Below, in pieces: positions 16,315 through 24,950 of a stretch of DNA of 33,410 nt. Source of the stretch: CAYGUK01 sp964352985 (GTDB lineage Bacteria; Pseudomonadota; Gammaproteobacteria; JAHCLG01); NCBI GenBank assembly GCA_964352985.1, contig CAYGUK010000038.1, positions 1 to 33,410 of the forward strand, written 5' to 3'. Each line of letters starts with the position of its first letter. Within the stretch, counting starts at the first letter, position 1. Position numbers and translations under genes: made by a program. A model generated the notes under the pieces. The model had not been told where the DNA came from, searched no databases, and saw only the letters and a program-made list of their open reading frames with translations.

Positions 16315-18123
16315 TTACTTTTTTTGACGTTTTAACATTGATGTTCTAGCACTATCACCTAGATCATCATCATTTAAATAATGGATACCTAAATCAGTTT
16401 CTTGACGAACGCTAGTTAAATGACGTGTTAATGTTTGTCGTCGAGTATGAGCATTAGTTTGTGAACCAGAAAAATAAGCATGTTGATTAGGGAATATTTC
16501 AGAGTTGTTATGCCTTCTCGAATCTAAAGTATGAGGTCGACTTTCATCCCTTGATGGTAAAGAATCTAAAACGTTTTTGCCATTTGAAAATAATACACGT
16601 TTACAGCCATCAAATGCCTTTACATCTTTATGATCATTAACTCTTTGTAAGATCTCATCCATTGATGAATCTTTATCAAAATAAGCGATTCGATAAAAAA
16701 ATCGTAGTCGTGAATAATATTCAAAATAATTTTCATCATGTTTTATTTTTTGTAATAATTCATCCCCTTTATCAATATTATTAACAATATGTTCTTTGAG
16801 AGTTTTAATAGCTAACATTATAAAAGCTTTCGCTTTCGGTAAATTACATCGACGCTCATAAGTATAAAGCTCAGCTAAAGATTCACAGGCATCGGCTATT
16901 TTACGAAGATCGTTAAATTCTTTTGCTACTTTATAGGCATCATTGTAATATTTCATTGCCGTTGATATGTGTCCATTCGTGGCGAAGTGGCGTCCAACAT
17001 GAATATTGCAGGCTGAAATTATGTGAAGGAGATGACGTTTTTGTGTTTCATTTATTTCACCACTTTGTTTTTTAATATTATATGTTTTAATGTAAAATTT
17101 TAATGCTTTATGATGATGTTTAAGGTTTAAATAGGCCTTGGCTGTACTCTCAGTTAAATACGCATAACGACTTAATCGATCATGAAAAGTCCTGTCATCT
17201 ATATTTTGCATAAACCAATTACTTATTTCAATGGCCTCCTGGAAATAGGAAGCGATATTTTGTGAAGTACCAAGATCACATAGAAGTGAAATGCGATATG
17301 CAAAACAATCAAGCATTAAACGATTAAGCGCAACTGTTTTGTCTTTTGCTAACCGTTGTTCAACTGGATTGGTTGAGTTCAATAATTGTTGATAGAACGC
17401 ATGAGCCTCTAAACAAGTTTTATAACAATAATAGCTATTAGTATAAGCATCAATATTTTCATATATTAAATGCTTACGATTATGATAATAGAAGTATGAT
17501 TGGCTTATTAAATTAGATAACTGTATCTTTTTATCAATAATTCGACCATCTGAATCTGTATTTAAAATATGTAGTCTATTAATTAAAAGCTTTGCAAGTT
17601 TTAGCTTTCCATTAAAAAGCGCAGCATGAGCATAAGTGTCACAAGCCTTTCGCATCAATTTTTTGCGATGTTGAAAAGATTTATCATCAAACGCTGTACC
17701 AAAAAAAGCTTCACTAGTGTGATTGTAAATCAAATTAGCCAATTTAAATTGCTCATCATGGTTATCATTTAACATTTTTAATAACATCAATGCCTCGCTG
17801 AGGGTTTGATGAATATTTGCAACCTCAATTTCCAGAACGTATTTTAACTTAGCAGAGTGAATCATACTCATCATTTTCGAACTGACTTCAAAGGCTTCAT
17901 CGGCGAAAGCTATCATTTTGTCGTAATTATTGTAAAAAACACAATGTCTAACCAAATTAGACAAGGCATAAAATAATTCGCGAAGTACTGAAAAATCTTT
18001 TTCGGCAATTTGTTTTTGATATTTTAATTTAAAATCGGTGACAATTTCTTCTAAATTTTCTTGTCTAAAAAAATATCTCTTCTTACAAAATTCAAGTTCA
18101 AATTTATGGTGAGAATAAGCCAT
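16315..18123 (-). CDS. unrecognised TPR-like helical repeat protein
   Basis: The 602-residue protein is helical throughout. TPR-like helix pairs are visible around residues 320-440 (AYLNLKHHHKALKFYIKTYN, then ATNGHISTAMKYYNDAYKVA and ADACESLAELYTYERRCN), and weaker ones earlier. TPR proteins are protein-binding scaffolds; the partner is unknown. The last 90 residues are Ser/Arg/His-rich, probably disordered, and end in a basic KRQKK. No signal peptide or membrane helix. ATG 18123 has only a weak purine stretch before it. The gene stands alone. It resembles the effector-like TPR proteins of intracellular gammaproteobacteria but could be a cytoplasmic regulator. Confidence 0.75.
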   Translation of the reverse strand: MAYSHHKFELEFCKKRYFFRQENLEEIVTDFKLKYQKQIAEKDFSVLRELFYALSNLVRHCVFYNNYDKMIAFADEAFEVSSKMMSMIHSAKLKYVLEIEVANIHQTLSEALMLLKMLNDNHDEQFKLANLIYNHTSEAFFGTAFDDKSFQHRKKLMRKACDTYAHAALFNGKLKLAKLLINRLHILNTDSDGRIIDKKIQLSNLISQSYFYYHNRKHLIYENIDAYTNSYYCYKTCLEAHAFYQQLLNSTNPVEQRLAKDKTVALNRLMLDCFAYRISLLCDLGTSQNIASYFQEAIEISNWFMQNIDDRTFHDRLSRYAYLTESTAKAYLNLKHHHKALKFYIKTYNIKKQSGEINETQKRHLLHIISACNIHVGRHFATNGHISTAMKYYNDAYKVAKEFNDLRKIADACESLAELYTYERRCNLPKAKAFIMLAIKTLKEHIVNNIDKGDELLQKIKHDENYFEYYSRLRFFYRIAYFDKDSSMDEILQRVNDHKDVKAFDGCKRVLFSNGKNVLDSLPSRDESRPHTLDSRRHNNSEIFPNQHAYFSGSQTNAHTRRQTLTRHLTSVRQETDLGIHYLNDDDLGDSARTSMLKRQKK

Positions 18124-18495
18124 GATGGTTTCTTAGTTGTTTTAAAATTTTCGAAATAATACAATAACAGCTTTACAATTTCTTTAATGATTATTTTGAG
18201 AATTTATTACCGGTGATTTATTCGGGGGATAATCATTAACTAAATGGTATTTAGCAAAATAACAGTTGCTGATAGAACATGAACTGCATAAAAATTATAG
18301 CTCAGTCAGTATATTTTTTGCATTTAATGAGGGATTGATTTTTAAAATTAATCTTATTCATTAATTCGGAATCTACTTAGCATATTTATTTCTTATCGTT
18401 CTAAATAAAATAATACAACGGAATAAACGTCATAAGGCGAATAAAATTTTAGTGAGAAATGATAATAACAAAACTACAAAAACACATGCTTTAAA
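18124..18495. other. intergenic region between the TPR gene and the porin gene
   Basis: About 370 AT-rich bases; nothing identifiable. No T-tract hairpin follows the porin stop. Confidence 0.4.
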
Positions 18496-19773
18496 TTAAA
18501 TATTTATACCCATTTGCTCACCCACCACCCAGGCATTTTTAATCGTATGGAATCCTCGTGGATTCATAATATATTGAATATCTGGTTGAATAAATAACCA
18601 GGGATTGACTTGGATCCGATAATTAATTTCAACAAAACTCTCAGCAGATTGGGTAGGATTATTTAAACGCAATTGTGCACTTGCTAAATCGTCTGAATAA
18701 TTCCCACGGACAAAACCCAGGGCAAATTTATCTTGGGGTCGTTCGGGAATTAATCCTTGATAAATTAAACCCAGATTAAAAAAGAAGGGCATTAAGTTTC
18801 TATCGGAAGGGAAAAATTCGACAACAAAAAAAGTCGATAGTCCGGTTTTGTCTTGTTGTGGGGAATAAAGTTTTTGTTGTGCTTCGACATAGTAACCATA
18901 ATTTCCTTGCACAGATTGACTATCTTGAAATCGTATTTGATTACGACCACTAAAATACATCATGCCCACGGTATATTTTCCAGGTAAGTGACAAGATAAC
19001 CAACATAAATGTTGGTTATTTAATAATGCCCATTCGGTAATTAGCATGACGCCATTATTGCCATGAAAAGAAAAATGAAAACCATGATAGCGATTACGAT
19101 TCACTGATGTATTGGTATTATAAATTGCCATTTTGCCAAGTATGATAGGTGAGGGTTTAAGTTGTAAATAATATCCCCATTGAGCATTCGGATACGCAGA
19201 AAAAGGCACATTCAAAAAAACGGCAACAGGATTACCACAAAAAGCATTATTAACAAAATTACAATAAAGATCAGATTGCAAAAAAGTATCACCGGCATTT
19301 AATCGACCTAGACGCATTAATATTTTTGCATAATCAAATTGTTGTTCGAAGTATAAACTATTTAAACGCCAAGTTTGACCACCATAGAGTTGCGCGGCGG
19401 TAAACTGATTACCAATATCAACAGCCGATAAATTACTCCCATTGCGATCGACAAGCGAGATATAAAAAGAACTACCAACTAAATGTAATAGAGTTTGTAA
19501 ATTGAAATTTGCGTCGATACCAATCGAATCTGTATAAGCTAAGCCTTGCTTCAGCCCGCCCGTGATATTACCGAGCACATTATTTTCATACGTGGCATTG
19601 AGGGTGATCCCTTTTTGCTGAAGTTCGCTACGTAAGCCGCCTAAATTGCCAGTTAAATATTGAGATTGCCAAATAGAATAGCGAGAGGTTGAAAAACTGG
19701 CCGCGCCACTGAGTAATAAGAGTAACCATAGACACTTTTTTAACAATGTCACATCCTTGTATTTGCTTATCAT
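18496..19773 (-). CDS. OprB-family carbohydrate-selective porin
   Basis: The 425-residue outer-membrane protein has a signal peptide (LLKKCLWLLLLLSGAASFS) and the OprB (PF04966) pattern: NLGGLRSELQQKGITLNATY near the mature start, TDSIGIDANFNLQTL, a Phe/Tyr-rich strand series, LNSLYFEQQFDYAKILMRLG with GDTFLQSDLYCNFVNNAFCG, and a final strand region with ESFVEINYRIQVNPWLFIQPDIQYIMNP, the typical C-terminal signature of the family. It forms a 16-stranded barrel that admits sugars. ATG 19773 is used here; TTG ten codons in (19746) has AAGGA seven bases upstream and would give a better signal peptide start. No sugar kinase or regulator lies beside it. Confidence 0.88.
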   Translation of the reverse strand: MISKYKDVTLLKKCLWLLLLLSGAASFSTSRYSIWQSQYLTGNLGGLRSELQQKGITLNATYENNVLGNITGGLKQGLAYTDSIGIDANFNLQTLLHLVGSSFYISLVDRNGSNLSAVDIGNQFTAAQLYGGQTWRLNSLYFEQQFDYAKILMRLGRLNAGDTFLQSDLYCNFVNNAFCGNPVAVFLNVPFSAYPNAQWGYYLQLKPSPIILGKMAIYNTNTSVNRNRYHGFHFSFHGNNGVMLITEWALLNNQHLCWLSCHLPGKYTVGMMYFSGRNQIRFQDSQSVQGNYGYYVEAQQKLYSPQQDKTGLSTFFVVEFFPSDRNLMPFFFNLGLIYQGLIPERPQDKFALGFVRGNYSDDLASAQLRLNNPTQSAESFVEINYRIQVNPWLFIQPDIQYIMNPRGFHTIKNAWVVGEQMGINI

Positions 19774-20030
19774 CGCTTAACGTGATGAGTCGTTAGATAA
19801 TCTAAAATAATACCTTTGACAATATCATTATTCATTGGGATCGACAAGATCAGATCGATTTACTGATTATTCTCCAACCTAAAATACAAGATAGAATGAA
19901 AGTAGCAATTATTCGCTTCACTGATTAAATTTCTGGATATTGTTGTTATTTACTCCAAAATTTTTTAATTCGAGTAAAGTATTTTGAAAGAAGTGTATTT
20001 GCTAGTTTATTCGTAAAAAATGCAACTTTT

Positions 20031-20360
20031 TCAGTTACCCATAGCAATGCTATAACATGTAGAGAATCCGACAATTAAAACAATAATCGCACATAGTATT
20101 AAAGTAGAACCTATTTTTGCATGTCGTGTTGTAAGCAAAATAATACCCAACAATAAATAGATAATGACAAATCCGGCGTTAATAAACATTAAAAGAACAC
20201 TTGCTATACCCAGGTTTCCCTTCATGACATAAGCAAAGAGCAGTGTTGCGAGAAACACAATGGCGTATAGACCGAGCGCTCTAATGAAAACAGCATTGAT
20301 AATTTTTGACTGATGTGATTTATTTTCTTCAGTAGATGGATCTGATTGTTTGTCATTCAT
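20031..20360 (-). CDS. small three-helix membrane protein in the radical SAM/Lgt-like operon
   Basis: The 109-residue protein has a polar N-terminus of about 22 residues and then three hydrophobic helices (about 27-47, 53-76 and 84-104). I do not recognise a family. Its ATG overlaps the stop of the radical SAM gene by four bases (ATGA), and AAAGGAG lies upstream inside that gene, so it is clearly translated with it. Such tight coupling suggests a membrane partner, scaffold or substrate-delivery subunit for the enzymes encoded upstream. Confidence 0.75.
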   Translation of the reverse strand: MNDKQSDPSTEENKSHQSKIINAVFIRALGLYAIVFLATLLFAYVMKGNLGIASVLLMFINAGFVIIYLLLGIILLTTRHAKIGSTLILCAIIVLIVGFSTCYSIAMGN

Positions 20361-21754
20361 ATACCCAGTTTCTCCTTTATTTGTTGCAGGCGGTCACGCT
20401 TTTCATCCCGATAAAATAAATTCATGGTTTCAAAAGGAATGAGCTTATTGAACTTATCAACAATGTGAACACATGATTTTTTTACCGCGCGTACGTCGAA
20501 GTTATAAGCATCCATAAATTGCATAATGATAATACGAAAAATATTTTCATAACGAAGATTTGGCACAGCGATTTTTGGTAAACAACACATTAATGATTGA
20601 AACTGCTGCGTTGTCTTTTCATCACCACATCCTGCACTAAATAAATTTAATAGATGTAATTTCATTTCATCGTTGTGTTCATAAACAATCGTATTTTTAC
20701 TATGTTGTAATAAGTCGGCTGGATTTATCATTCGCGTTAATGGAATAACTTGATGATCAATTTTTAGTGCGTAAGCCATCGCTAATGCATCGGGATTACA
20801 CGGGACGGGGATGAGATCATCAGCGTTAAATATATCAGTTTGTGATAATATCGCATTTCGCGCTTCTGTTAAGGTGTAACGATCTGTGGCTGGGTTAAAT
20901 TGTTCGTTACGGCCAGCTACTTGTATTGGCTGAAAGGTAATGCCACGCACACAAGGTTGTTGCAATGCGTATTCGATAATTTGGCCAATTTCATCGGTGT
21001 TTAAATTTTTATATAACGTCACAACTAAAGTCGTCGATAAATTATATTTATTTAAATTAGCCAACGCTTTTTCACGCACTTTAGTTAAATCTTCTCCGCG
21101 TAAAATTTTAAGGGCTTTATTATTCATTGAGTCAAATTGCAAATAAATTTCAAAACCTGGTTGATAAGCAGCAAGTTGTTCAACAAATTTTTCATCACCT
21201 GCTATTTTTAAACCATTGGTGTTAAGCATTAAATGTCTAATTGGTCGTGATTTTGCAGCATCTAAAATACTGAATAAATCAGGGTGAATCGTTGGTTCGC
21301 CGCCGCTGATTTGTACGACATCGGCGTGTCCTTCATTATTAATAATGCTATCAAGCATTTTATTTATTTCATCTAGTGTGCGATGGCGACCATAATGAGG
21401 TGAGGAATTCGCATAACAGGTTGGACACGTTAAGTTACAGCGATCGGTAATTTCAACAATACTTAAACAAGAATGTTGTTCGTGATCCGGACACAAACCA
21501 CAATCATAAGGGCAACCATATAAAGTTTTAGTATTAAATTTTTTGGGCATGTCACCTGGTTTTAAATAATCACGGCAACGTTTGTAATAGTCGATATCTG
21601 TTGCAATTAATATTTTTTCTTTGCCATGAGAAGGACATTGTTTTTGCATGTAAACATTGTCATCTTGAAAAATAATTTTCGCAGGGATCCTGGTGAGACA
21701 CTGGCTACATAAACTTAATGTTAAATCATAATAAATGTAATCGCGTGTTGCCAT
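20357..21754 (-). CDS. radical SAM enzyme of the Tes/MJ0619-like family
   Basis: The 465-residue protein has an N-terminal metal-knuckle pattern (C16-x2-C19 ... C40-P-S-H43), then YGCPYDCGLCPDHEQHSC (C81, C85, C88, C96), the radical SAM motif CNLTCPTC (C106, C110, C113) with GGEP at 151-154, and a C-terminal segment FMDAYNFDVRAVKKSCVHIV. This order is that of the archaeal tetraether lipid synthase Tes (MJ0619), a radical SAM enzyme that joins lipid tails carbon to carbon. The last motif, IPFC in archaeal members as I recall it, reads IPFE here. AAGGAA precedes ATG 21754 inside the lgt-like gene, giving a 29-base overlap. Tes-like function is inference; another C-C bond-forming or methylating role on a lipid is equally possible. 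Confidence 0.82.
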   Translation of the reverse strand: MATRDYIYYDLTLSLCSQCLTRIPAKIIFQDDNVYMQKQCPSHGKEKILIATDIDYYKRCRDYLKPGDMPKKFNTKTLYGCPYDCGLCPDHEQHSCLSIVEITDRCNLTCPTCYANSSPHYGRHRTLDEINKMLDSIINNEGHADVVQISGGEPTIHPDLFSILDAAKSRPIRHLMLNTNGLKIAGDEKFVEQLAAYQPGFEIYLQFDSMNNKALKILRGEDLTKVREKALANLNKYNLSTTLVVTLYKNLNTDEIGQIIEYALQQPCVRGITFQPIQVAGRNEQFNPATDRYTLTEARNAILSQTDIFNADDLIPVPCNPDALAMAYALKIDHQVIPLTRMINPADLLQHSKNTIVYEHNDEMKLHLLNLFSAGCGDEKTTQQFQSLMCCLPKIAVPNLRYENIFRIIIMQFMDAYNFDVRAVKKSCVHIVDKFNKLIPFETMNLFYRDEKRDRLQQIKEKLGI

Positions 21755-22469
21755 TTTCTATTCCTTGTGAAAATCGTGATCCGAGTAAATATGAAATAAA
21801 ATAAATCAGGATGGTGATTAATGATGCTAATTGAATAGCGGATAAACCAAAAGCAATAATATAAACAGGTGTTATAAAGCCAACGAGAAAACGATAGCAT
21901 AAGTAAGCGATGATAAATAGGCGAAATAATAAACCATTTGGGCGTGGACGTTTTTTTAATAAAATAACAAAACAAAGCCATAATAAAATTAAAAAGGCAA
22001 TTTCGTATAAACTTGTTGGATGTCTTTTAATTCCATCACCAAAATTTACGCCCCAAGGTAACGTGGTTTGAATACCAATTGTCGCATCATGCAATCCATT
22101 TAAAAAGCAACCAATACGACCTATCATTATGGCGAGCATTAATGGAAAGACAAATAAATCACCGGTACGTTGTTTGATGTGTAATATTTTTTTGCTGATC
22201 TCAACAGCAAGTATGCCACCAATAATAGCACCCACAATGGTTTTATTACTGAGGATAAATAAAAATAAATTTTTATGTTGATAAAAATGTAAGGGATGCT
22301 CAAAAATCACTAATACACGAGAACCAATTAACGCACCTAAGGCGGCGCCAAGAATAACATAGCTACGCATTTTTTCAGTGATGATGTCATGATTTTTCCG
22401 GCGAAGATAAGCATAATAGCAAGCGCCGATTAAAATGGAAGCCATTTCGAAAATAAAGTGATAAACCAT
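21726..22469 (-). CDS. Lgt-like (prolipoprotein diacylglyceryl transferase family) membrane protein
   Basis: The 247-residue protein has about seven hydrophobic segments and the Lgt core signature GRIGCFLNG (117-125), with LPWGVNF and HPTSLYE (150-156). True Lgt moves diacylglycerol from phosphatidylglycerol to the lipobox cysteine of prelipoproteins. Here the HGG motif that carries the catalytic His is replaced by NKTIVGAIIGG (75-85), so it is probably a paralogue with a changed reaction, not the housekeeping enzyme. AAGGAT lies five bases before ATG 22469. It is the first gene of an overlapping three-gene operon with a radical SAM enzyme and a small membrane protein, which implies one shared pathway on lipids. 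Confidence 0.85.
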   Translation of the reverse strand: MVYHFIFEMASILIGACYYAYLRRKNHDIITEKMRSYVILGAALGALIGSRVLVIFEHPLHFYQHKNLFLFILSNKTIVGAIIGGILAVEISKKILHIKQRTGDLFVFPLMLAIMIGRIGCFLNGLHDATIGIQTTLPWGVNFGDGIKRHPTSLYEIAFLILLWLCFVILLKKRPRPNGLLFRLFIIAYLCYRFLVGFITPVYIIAFGLSAIQLASLITILIYFISYLLGSRFSQGIENGNTRLHLL

Positions 22470-22507
22470 GACAATCCTTGGTGGATAACACGCAATAATT
22501 TTAACGC

Positions 22508-22537
22508 AGAATAGGGCTAACTAACAAAATGTTTCAA
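22508..22537 (-). promoter_or_regulatory. candidate sigma70 promoter for the Lgt-like/radical SAM operon
   Basis: On the minus strand TTGAAA (-35, 22532-22537) is followed after 18 bases by TATTCT (-10, 22508-22513), about 35 bases before the ATG at 22469. Five of six and four of six consensus bases match; prediction only. Confidence 0.4.
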
Positions 22538-22771
22538 GCCATTTCTCTGAATGAAAGAACGTTGTTGAGCGTGTTGTAATGTATTCAGTCATTACGTCTA
22601 CAGGGAAACAACCTTAGAATTTGGTAACGACTCACTAAGTTTAAGCTAAAACGTAGAAATAGTGCCGTTAGCCTCGCTTTGCCAGGTTAGGCAGTATTAT
22701 CACAGGGTATCTATTCTGCATTTATGCTAAATAGTGACAGAATTTGTAAACTTATTTAAGCCCGATTAGAC

Positions 22772-22777
22772 TATAAT
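22772..22777 (+). promoter_or_regulatory. TATAAT -10 box upstream of the gene at 22805
   Basis: A perfect TATAAT lies 28 bases before the TTG start. No -35 box at the usual 16-18 base spacing is convincing, so this is a partial prediction. Confidence 0.35.
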
Positions 22778-22790
22778 TAACGTGATGTTA

Positions 22791-22799
22791 AAAGGAGGG
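22791..22799 (+). promoter_or_regulatory. strong Shine-Dalgarno that fixes a TTG start
   Basis: AAAGGAGGG ends five bases before TTG 22805, with no ATG at a usable distance. The match to the 16S rRNA tail is close to complete, so TTG is very probably the true start codon. Confidence 0.7.
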
Positions 22800-22804
22800 T
22801 CAAG

Positions 22805-23545
22805 TTGGATAACCCATCTCCGCAAAAACCTGATGACGAGAAGCAATATAAAGTTGTTTATGAAGAAACAAATATAACTTTGTCTAGGGTGCTTTGGGAA
22901 AAACCTTCAACAAGAATAATGATTATTTCAATTATTTTATTACTCATTGCCTATTTTGTTTTTGCATACTTTTATTTCCCTACCACTTATATCGAACCTG
23001 AGATCTTGTTTTATATCTTCACCGTGATGTTTTGTTTAATCAGTTTTATTTGCTATTTACCAATGTTGCTACCTGGTTTTAAACATTTTAAGTTTGCCTA
23101 TTGGCATCCAAAAGATGAAATAAAAAAAGGGTCTAAAAATAATTACTTCGATATCTTGTTTTTTTATTGTATCCCTTTATTTATCAGTGGAGCAATTATA
23201 GGGAGTCTGTGGCTTACTATGGCGACGATAACAAATATTGTTGCCAAAAAATCATTCTCCTCCATCGTCACAATTACCAGTGTTAGTTGTGATAGATCTG
23301 GCTATAATAGCAATATAAACAATGGCCTCATTGTTAAATTCAATTTTACGGATGGCTTCGCCTCTGAGGCTAAACTCAATCTACCTGCTCGATTTTGTGA
23401 TCATTATGAAGAACAACTTTTCAAAGAAAATAATACAGCAATATTTAAAGGAAGAGAGTGGAAATTAGGTCGAATTATAAATCAAATAATTTTAAATAAT
23501 AATGCAACTATACCAGCTTCAGAGTATAAAATAATAATAAAGTAA
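22805..23545 (+). CDS. unrecognised membrane protein with soluble C-terminal domain
   Basis: The 246-residue product starts at TTG 22805 (see the ribosome-binding site). It has a cytoplasmic N-terminus of about 35 residues, hydrophobic helices at about 38-58, 66-91 and 116-142, and then a domain of about 100 residues with alternating beta-like segments (SFSSIVTITSVSCDRSGYNS, GLIVKFNFTDGFASEAKLNL). It divides away from the lipid operon and shares its intergenic region. I recognise no family; no enzyme motif is visible. Confidence 0.7.
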   Translation: MDNPSPQKPDDEKQYKVVYEETNITLSRVLWEKPSTRIMIISIILLLIAYFVFAYFYFPTTYIEPEILFYIFTVMFCLISFICYLPMLLPGFKHFKFAYWHPKDEIKKGSKNNYFDILFFYCIPLFISGAIIGSLWLTMATITNIVAKKSFSSIVTITSVSCDRSGYNSNINNGLIVKFNFTDGFASEAKLNLPARFCDHYEEQLFKENNTAIFKGREWKLGRIINQIILNNNATIPASEYKIIIK

Positions 23546-23647
23546 AAATGAAAAGAATATTTATTCTGTAATTTTTCAGTTATTTTTTTAATGCCCTAGC
23601 GGTTCCTGTTTTTTTTCTGCCTGGATTAGCTGCCGTTCCTGTGATTC

Positions 23648-24565
23648 TCAATAATAGTTGGCTCGTAGGGTTCGAGCTTGCTGTGTTTGTTGATTTCTCA
23701 CTGGATTCACCTGGGTTAACGATTGATTCATTTGATCTGTTAGGAACTGTTTATTTTCTACATTGGGATGCTGCGCTAATATCTCATTACATAATTGATA
23801 AGCATTATTTAAGCTAGCACTACGATAACGGTGATATGTTTTATTAAGATCTTGTAACGCTTGATAAAGCCAATAAATTTCATCTCTAATATTATCTTCA
23901 AGATCAAATTGATTTAACAAAGTTAAAAAACTTTTTTCTGGAGATGAATGATGATCTGTAATTGCTTCACGCAATTCTTGAGATGCCAAATCATATATTT
24001 TATGAGAATAAAAGTGATATAAATACCTAAACGACTGATCAATTAATATTGCCAGTTTAATAAATGATTCAAACTTATCAAATGGCGCTAGATAATCATT
24101 TTCATGGATGGTGTCAAATGCAATTTGAAAAAAAAGAGAATAGTGAATAGGAAATGCTTCACACAATTTCATAATGTGAGGTAGGTCATCATCAATAAAA
24201 TGAAAATCGAATAAAAATTCTTTATTTTCCTTAAGGACAGTAAAAATATTTTCTGATTGGTCTGGAATTAATTTCACTAAAGTACAAATAAAGTCGACTC
24301 TGAATTTCATGCAGATTCTTTTTTCTTCTGGCCTCTTAATTTGATTGACCGCAATTAATAATAAGTCTAAAGCGAGTTCAGGTATTTCTTTCACTAGCCT
24401 TATAACAACAAAATAACAGGTATCTGGCTCTTTTTTTGCGATAAACTGTTTAAATCTCTTAATGATTTCTGGATAAGTATCGGCATGACTGTGAGGGTTG
24501 CTTGTTGCATAATCAATTGTGTTTTTAACAAATTCATATTTTTCATTGGGAAGTGCGAACATCAT
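23648..24565 (-). CDS. unrecognised helical protein
   Basis: The 305-residue protein is almost entirely helical, with HEAT/ARM-like hydrophobic patterns (TCYFVVIRLVKEIPELALDL, FRVDFICTLVKLIPDQSENIF). No signal peptide, membrane helix or catalytic motif. The C-terminus is Gln/Asn/Arg-rich (NQQTQQARTLRANYY). AAGG lies five bases before two adjacent ATG codons (24565 and 24562), either of which may be the start. After the TGA the same frame stays open for 18 more codons rich in Glu, Gln and Lys, so the stop may be recent. It sits head to head with the gene at 24951. Function unknown. Confidence 0.72.
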   Translation of the reverse strand: MMFALPNEKYEFVKNTIDYATSNPHSHADTYPEIIKRFKQFIAKKEPDTCYFVVIRLVKEIPELALDLLLIAVNQIKRPEEKRICMKFRVDFICTLVKLIPDQSENIFTVLKENKEFLFDFHFIDDDLPHIMKLCEAFPIHYSLFFQIAFDTIHENDYLAPFDKFESFIKLAILIDQSFRYLYHFYSHKIYDLASQELREAITDHHSSPEKSFLTLLNQFDLEDNIRDEIYWLYQALQDLNKTYHRYRSASLNNAYQLCNEILAQHPNVENKQFLTDQMNQSLTQVNPVRNQQTQQARTLRANYY

Positions 24566-24846
24566 TTTGGCCTTATTATCTTTTTTATAAAATGTTACTA
24601 AACTGGCAGAAGATATAAATATACTTGTTAAGATAAAATTATAGAAAATACTTTATGTCTAAGATGATTGATTTAATATATCAATTTGTATCAACGCCAA
24701 TTATCCAAAAATATTCAAGTTTAGTTTAATAACTCTAAAAATTAAAACCCGATAAATTTATAATAACTGTCCGCTAAAAACTAGTCCTGAATAAAATACA
24801 ACCTTGGCTTTTATTGATTTGATCAGGGGTTTTATAGGTTGTTGAT

Positions 24847-24865
24847 TTACAATATTATATTGTAA
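24847..24865. repeat. palindrome TTACAATAT-T-ATATTGTAA
   Basis: Perfect 9-bp arms around a single T, about 100 bases upstream of the 556-residue gene. The symmetry suits binding of a dimeric repressor or activator. No regulator gene is adjacent. Confidence 0.5.
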
Positions 24866-24903
24866 CACTTCGGTTTTCTTGTCCTCAATAAAGCCTATCG
24901 TAG

Positions 24904-24950
24904 AGAGGAGGTTGATAATAACAATGGTTTATATAATGTCTTTCTATTGA
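24904..24950 (+). promoter_or_regulatory. Shine-Dalgarno plus 8-codon frame abutting the 556-residue gene
   Basis: AGAGGAGG (24904-24911) precedes ATG 24924 by 12 bases. The frame reads MVYIMSFY and stops at TGA 24948-24950, directly against ATG 24951 of the next gene and in the same frame. It could be a leader with termination-reinitiation, or the true gene start interrupted by a nonsense codon (for example TGG to TGA). Confidence 0.4.

Larger units (their letters stand above)
22470..22804. other. divergent intergenic region between the lipid operon and a membrane-protein gene
   Basis: Holds a candidate promoter in each direction (listed) and no gene. A short interrupted stem (TGCC/GGCA near 22680) is too weak to call. 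Confidence 0.5.
24566..24950. other. divergent intergenic region with a palindrome and an 8-codon frame
   Basis: Contains a 19-base palindrome (24847-24865), a pair of distant inverted 7-mers (ACAACCT/AGGTTGT around 24800-24842) and the AGAGGAGG-led mini frame described next. No other gene. Confidence 0.5.
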
